Below are positions 62,459 through 64,000 of a DNA stretch of 64,000 bases, piece by piece. The stretch comes from Sporosarcina sp. FSL K6-1508 (GTDB taxonomy: Bacteria > Bacillota > Bacilli > Bacillales_A > Planococcaceae). Both the position numbers and the translations under genes were made by a program. The stretch spans positions 620,001-684,000 of the forward strand of contig NZ_JBBOXF010000001.1 of the NCBI RefSeq assembly GCF_038007465.1, in the 5' to 3' direction. The stretch's first letter is position 1; every line of letters begins with the position of its first letter. The notes under the pieces are model-generated. The model saw nothing but the letters and a program-made list of their open reading frames with translations. It was not told where the DNA came from and ran no database searches.

Positions 62459-62912
62459 GGGGTTCTCCTCTGCTTTCATATAGGGTAAAAGAAAATGCGA
62501 CGCCTTTATTTCCGAACTCACTATCATGGAGTTCCATGATGTGTTTGACAATCGCGAGTCCCAGTCCGGTCCCTCCAGATTTACGATCCCGCGAATGCTC
62601 AACCCGGTAGAATTGATCCCACACACGACTCAAATCGTTCTCCGGAATGGGCGATCCAGTGTTCTCAATTACCGTGACGACCTTTCCGTAATATGCACGT
62701 TCCTGCAGCTTCTTATCATCCGCTAATTCGATCCCCCAAAAAATATTGGAAGCTACAAACGCCACTGCCTCCAGTTTACCTACGCAAAAATGATCAATGA
62801 ACTCAACGAATCCATCGCTCTGGACAGGCTTAAACGCGATGATTATGGGAAGAATGATAATGATGATAATGAGCCGCCCCGTGATGGAGAAACTTCCGAT
62901 TTTATGTTTCAA
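62448..62912 (-). pseudogene. Chimeric pseudogene: catalase-like fragment fused to a histidine-kinase C-terminus
   Basis: The last third is a HATPase tail: IENTGSPIPENDLSRVWDQF (N and G1 boxes), GGTGLGLAIVK (G2 box). No dimerisation domain, no sensor. The middle (SNIFWGIELADDKKLQERA, about 62690-62760) resembles the catalase stretch SNLLEGAELSDDKMLQGRA at both protein and DNA level (compare 55625-55665). The start is a low-complexity isoleucine run. The pieces are joined in one frame by chance or by recombination; it cannot be a working kinase. Confidence 0.7.
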
Positions 62913-63092
62913 TTCCGAAGAATATGGTTTTATTTTTACAGCAGACTACCAGAACGAATTGCATAATTGGGTTGTTCAGTAGTCCCTAAGTAACATGAAC
63001 TTATCAGATTGATAAACACGACCCTTGTTATAAGTTCAACTTACGCGAAATAAAGGATAAAACTACGCAATAGAAAACAAAGGAGTAGTAAT

Positions 63093-63452
63093 GTGATTTC
63101 ATTTATTTTAACCTTAAGGAGATTAATGTCAGCGACTGTTAAAATCATTAAAGAACCTATTTTTAAGTCACTAATTGCGACGCTATCAATTATCTTATTA
63201 TCAGGTACGATGTTTTATAAAGGTGCTGAAGGTTGGTCATTACTCGATTCATTCTATTTTTCATTCGTTAGCCTCATCCCAACAGGTGTCAATACTGGGT
63301 TAGTACCCGAAACAGTTTTAAGTAAATGGTTTACCATGATTTATCTCATTGTCGGCGTTGGTGTAATGTTCATGTTATTGATTATCATTGGCCGAGCTGT
63401 AGTAAACATTGAGAAAGAAGAAGAAATACAAATCGATAAGAAAACAAATTAA
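63093..63452 (+). CDS. Two-helix ion channel protein with unusual pore sequence
   Basis: 119 residues, GTG start behind AAAGGAG. Two transmembrane helices (about 26-45 and 80-102) flank a pore helix, the Ion_trans_2 layout (SLLDSFYFSFVSLI then P-loop, then SKWFTMIYLIVGVGVMF). The pore reads PTGVNTGLVPE in place of the potassium filter TVGYG or TVGFG. There is no ligand-binding RCK domain. Probably a cation channel of altered selectivity or an inactive variant. Confidence 0.8.
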   Translation: MISFILTLRRLMSATVKIIKEPIFKSLIATLSIILLSGTMFYKGAEGWSLLDSFYFSFVSLIPTGVNTGLVPETVLSKWFTMIYLIVGVGVMFMLLIIIGRAVVNIEKEEEIQIDKKTN

Positions 63453-64000
63453 TTTCCAGTAAACTCTACTATAATTAAAAACTGATTTACTAAAAAGCAA
63501 TTTCCAATTCAAAAGCTTAATTGGTACCTATATCTGCTTATAGTGTAGCTGAATACCCTTCTGTAATTTTATTAAACAAAAGGACGCGTTTGCTAAAGAA
63601 ACAAATGATTAATTGTTGTGGTATATTGTGAAAAAATTTAATGTTGTAGTAGTAAATGAGGTCATATGTTGTACAAAAGGAAGAAAGCTCGTTCTAGGTT
63701 CTGTTACCCCTTAAGCATGTAGTTGACGTAAAGGGGCAGACTGCTCTATTTAACTCAAACCGAAAACAATATTAAAGATGGATACTGAGTAGTATGCCTC
63801 TTATTTATTGTAACAATTTCGTATTTGTATAATAACCAATCCATTTTCCTTGTTTTCCATTGCGGGAGTGTCAATAATTAAATGCATTCTGTAACAAATC
63901 TTTTGCAAATGCTTTATTGCATGGGTAAAGCCCAACAAATAAACCAGTTAGTTAGTTTGTTCCTTTATAATTGTTTACATCATAGACCCTATTTGCGCAT
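63453..64000. other. 548 bases with no supported gene
   Basis: A/T-rich. A short CCCCTT/AAGGGG pairing at about 63708-63737 is the only visible structure. No reading frame with a ribosome binding site, and no repeat shared with the rest of the window. Confidence 0.5.

Noticed and set aside
63700..63740. Possible tRNA-like fold near the right edge
   Set aside because: Only one short stem can be drawn; no acceptor or T-loop sequence.

Overview
The window looks like chromosome from a low-GC, motile Bacillota of the Planococcaceae, Sporosarcina-like. The supporting signs are purine-rich ribosome binding sites with frequent TTG/GTG starts, sigma-B and sigma-D type promoters, a T-box leader, OpuC-type osmoprotectant uptake, a csbD-like stress gene, a TagB-like teichoic acid enzyme and an archaeal-type ProRS. 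This placement is inferred from gene content and style; no rRNA or other marker is present. No tRNA, rRNA, CRISPR array or prophage was found.

Layout. 1-3.4 kb: tatC (cut by the left edge), tatA and a two-subunit GMC-type dehydrogenase whose small subunit carries a Tat signal. 3.9-7.7 kb: small gene and the opuCABCD operon with a sigma-B-like promoter. 7.8-10.6 kb: orphan flagellin with a sigma-D promoter, then stress genes with sigma-B-like promoters. 10.8-19.6 kb: ABC exporter operon, PfkB kinase, DMT transporter, twin GNAT acetyltransferases, FMN reductase, ECF sigma/anti-sigma pair. 19.7-23.0 kb: nested repeats. A dispersed repeat is split by a MITE-like element with 8-bp target duplication, itself invaded by an IS110 element; next to it is an inverted pair of structured units with covarying hairpins. 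23.1-29.3 kb: methyltransferase with a damaged start, second sigma/anti-sigma pair, and a FadR-type regulator divergent from a GlcD-like oxidase plus BASS transporter. 29.3-35.1 kb: TagB-like transferase, a glycosyltransferase overlapping a sucrose-phosphatase-like HAD gene, AlaX editing protein, purine nucleoside phosphorylase. 35.4-45.9 kb: SDR with a probable AUU start, TauE exporter, T-box/proS, nitroreductase, a MarR-controlled set resembling the MhqR quinone response, and a multidrug MFS pump. 46-51 kb: very small reading frames, a LysR remnant, an AAA+/TPR pair, and a 1.4-kb repeat island. 51.2-57 kb: membrane and regulatory genes, small alarmone synthetase, catalase. 57-61.4 kb: NAD salvage genes with a Nudix-type regulator and matching palindromes. 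61.6-64 kb: lipoprotein, chimeric pseudogene, two-helix ion channel.

The window mixes stress, redox and cofactor housekeeping with repeat-rich decayed zones. The most novel-looking signal is the inverted pair of covarying hairpin units at about 22.25-23.0 kb. The matching palindromes in front of the Nudix gene and the pncA-like gene, and the IS110 leader as a bridge-RNA candidate, are the next most testable.
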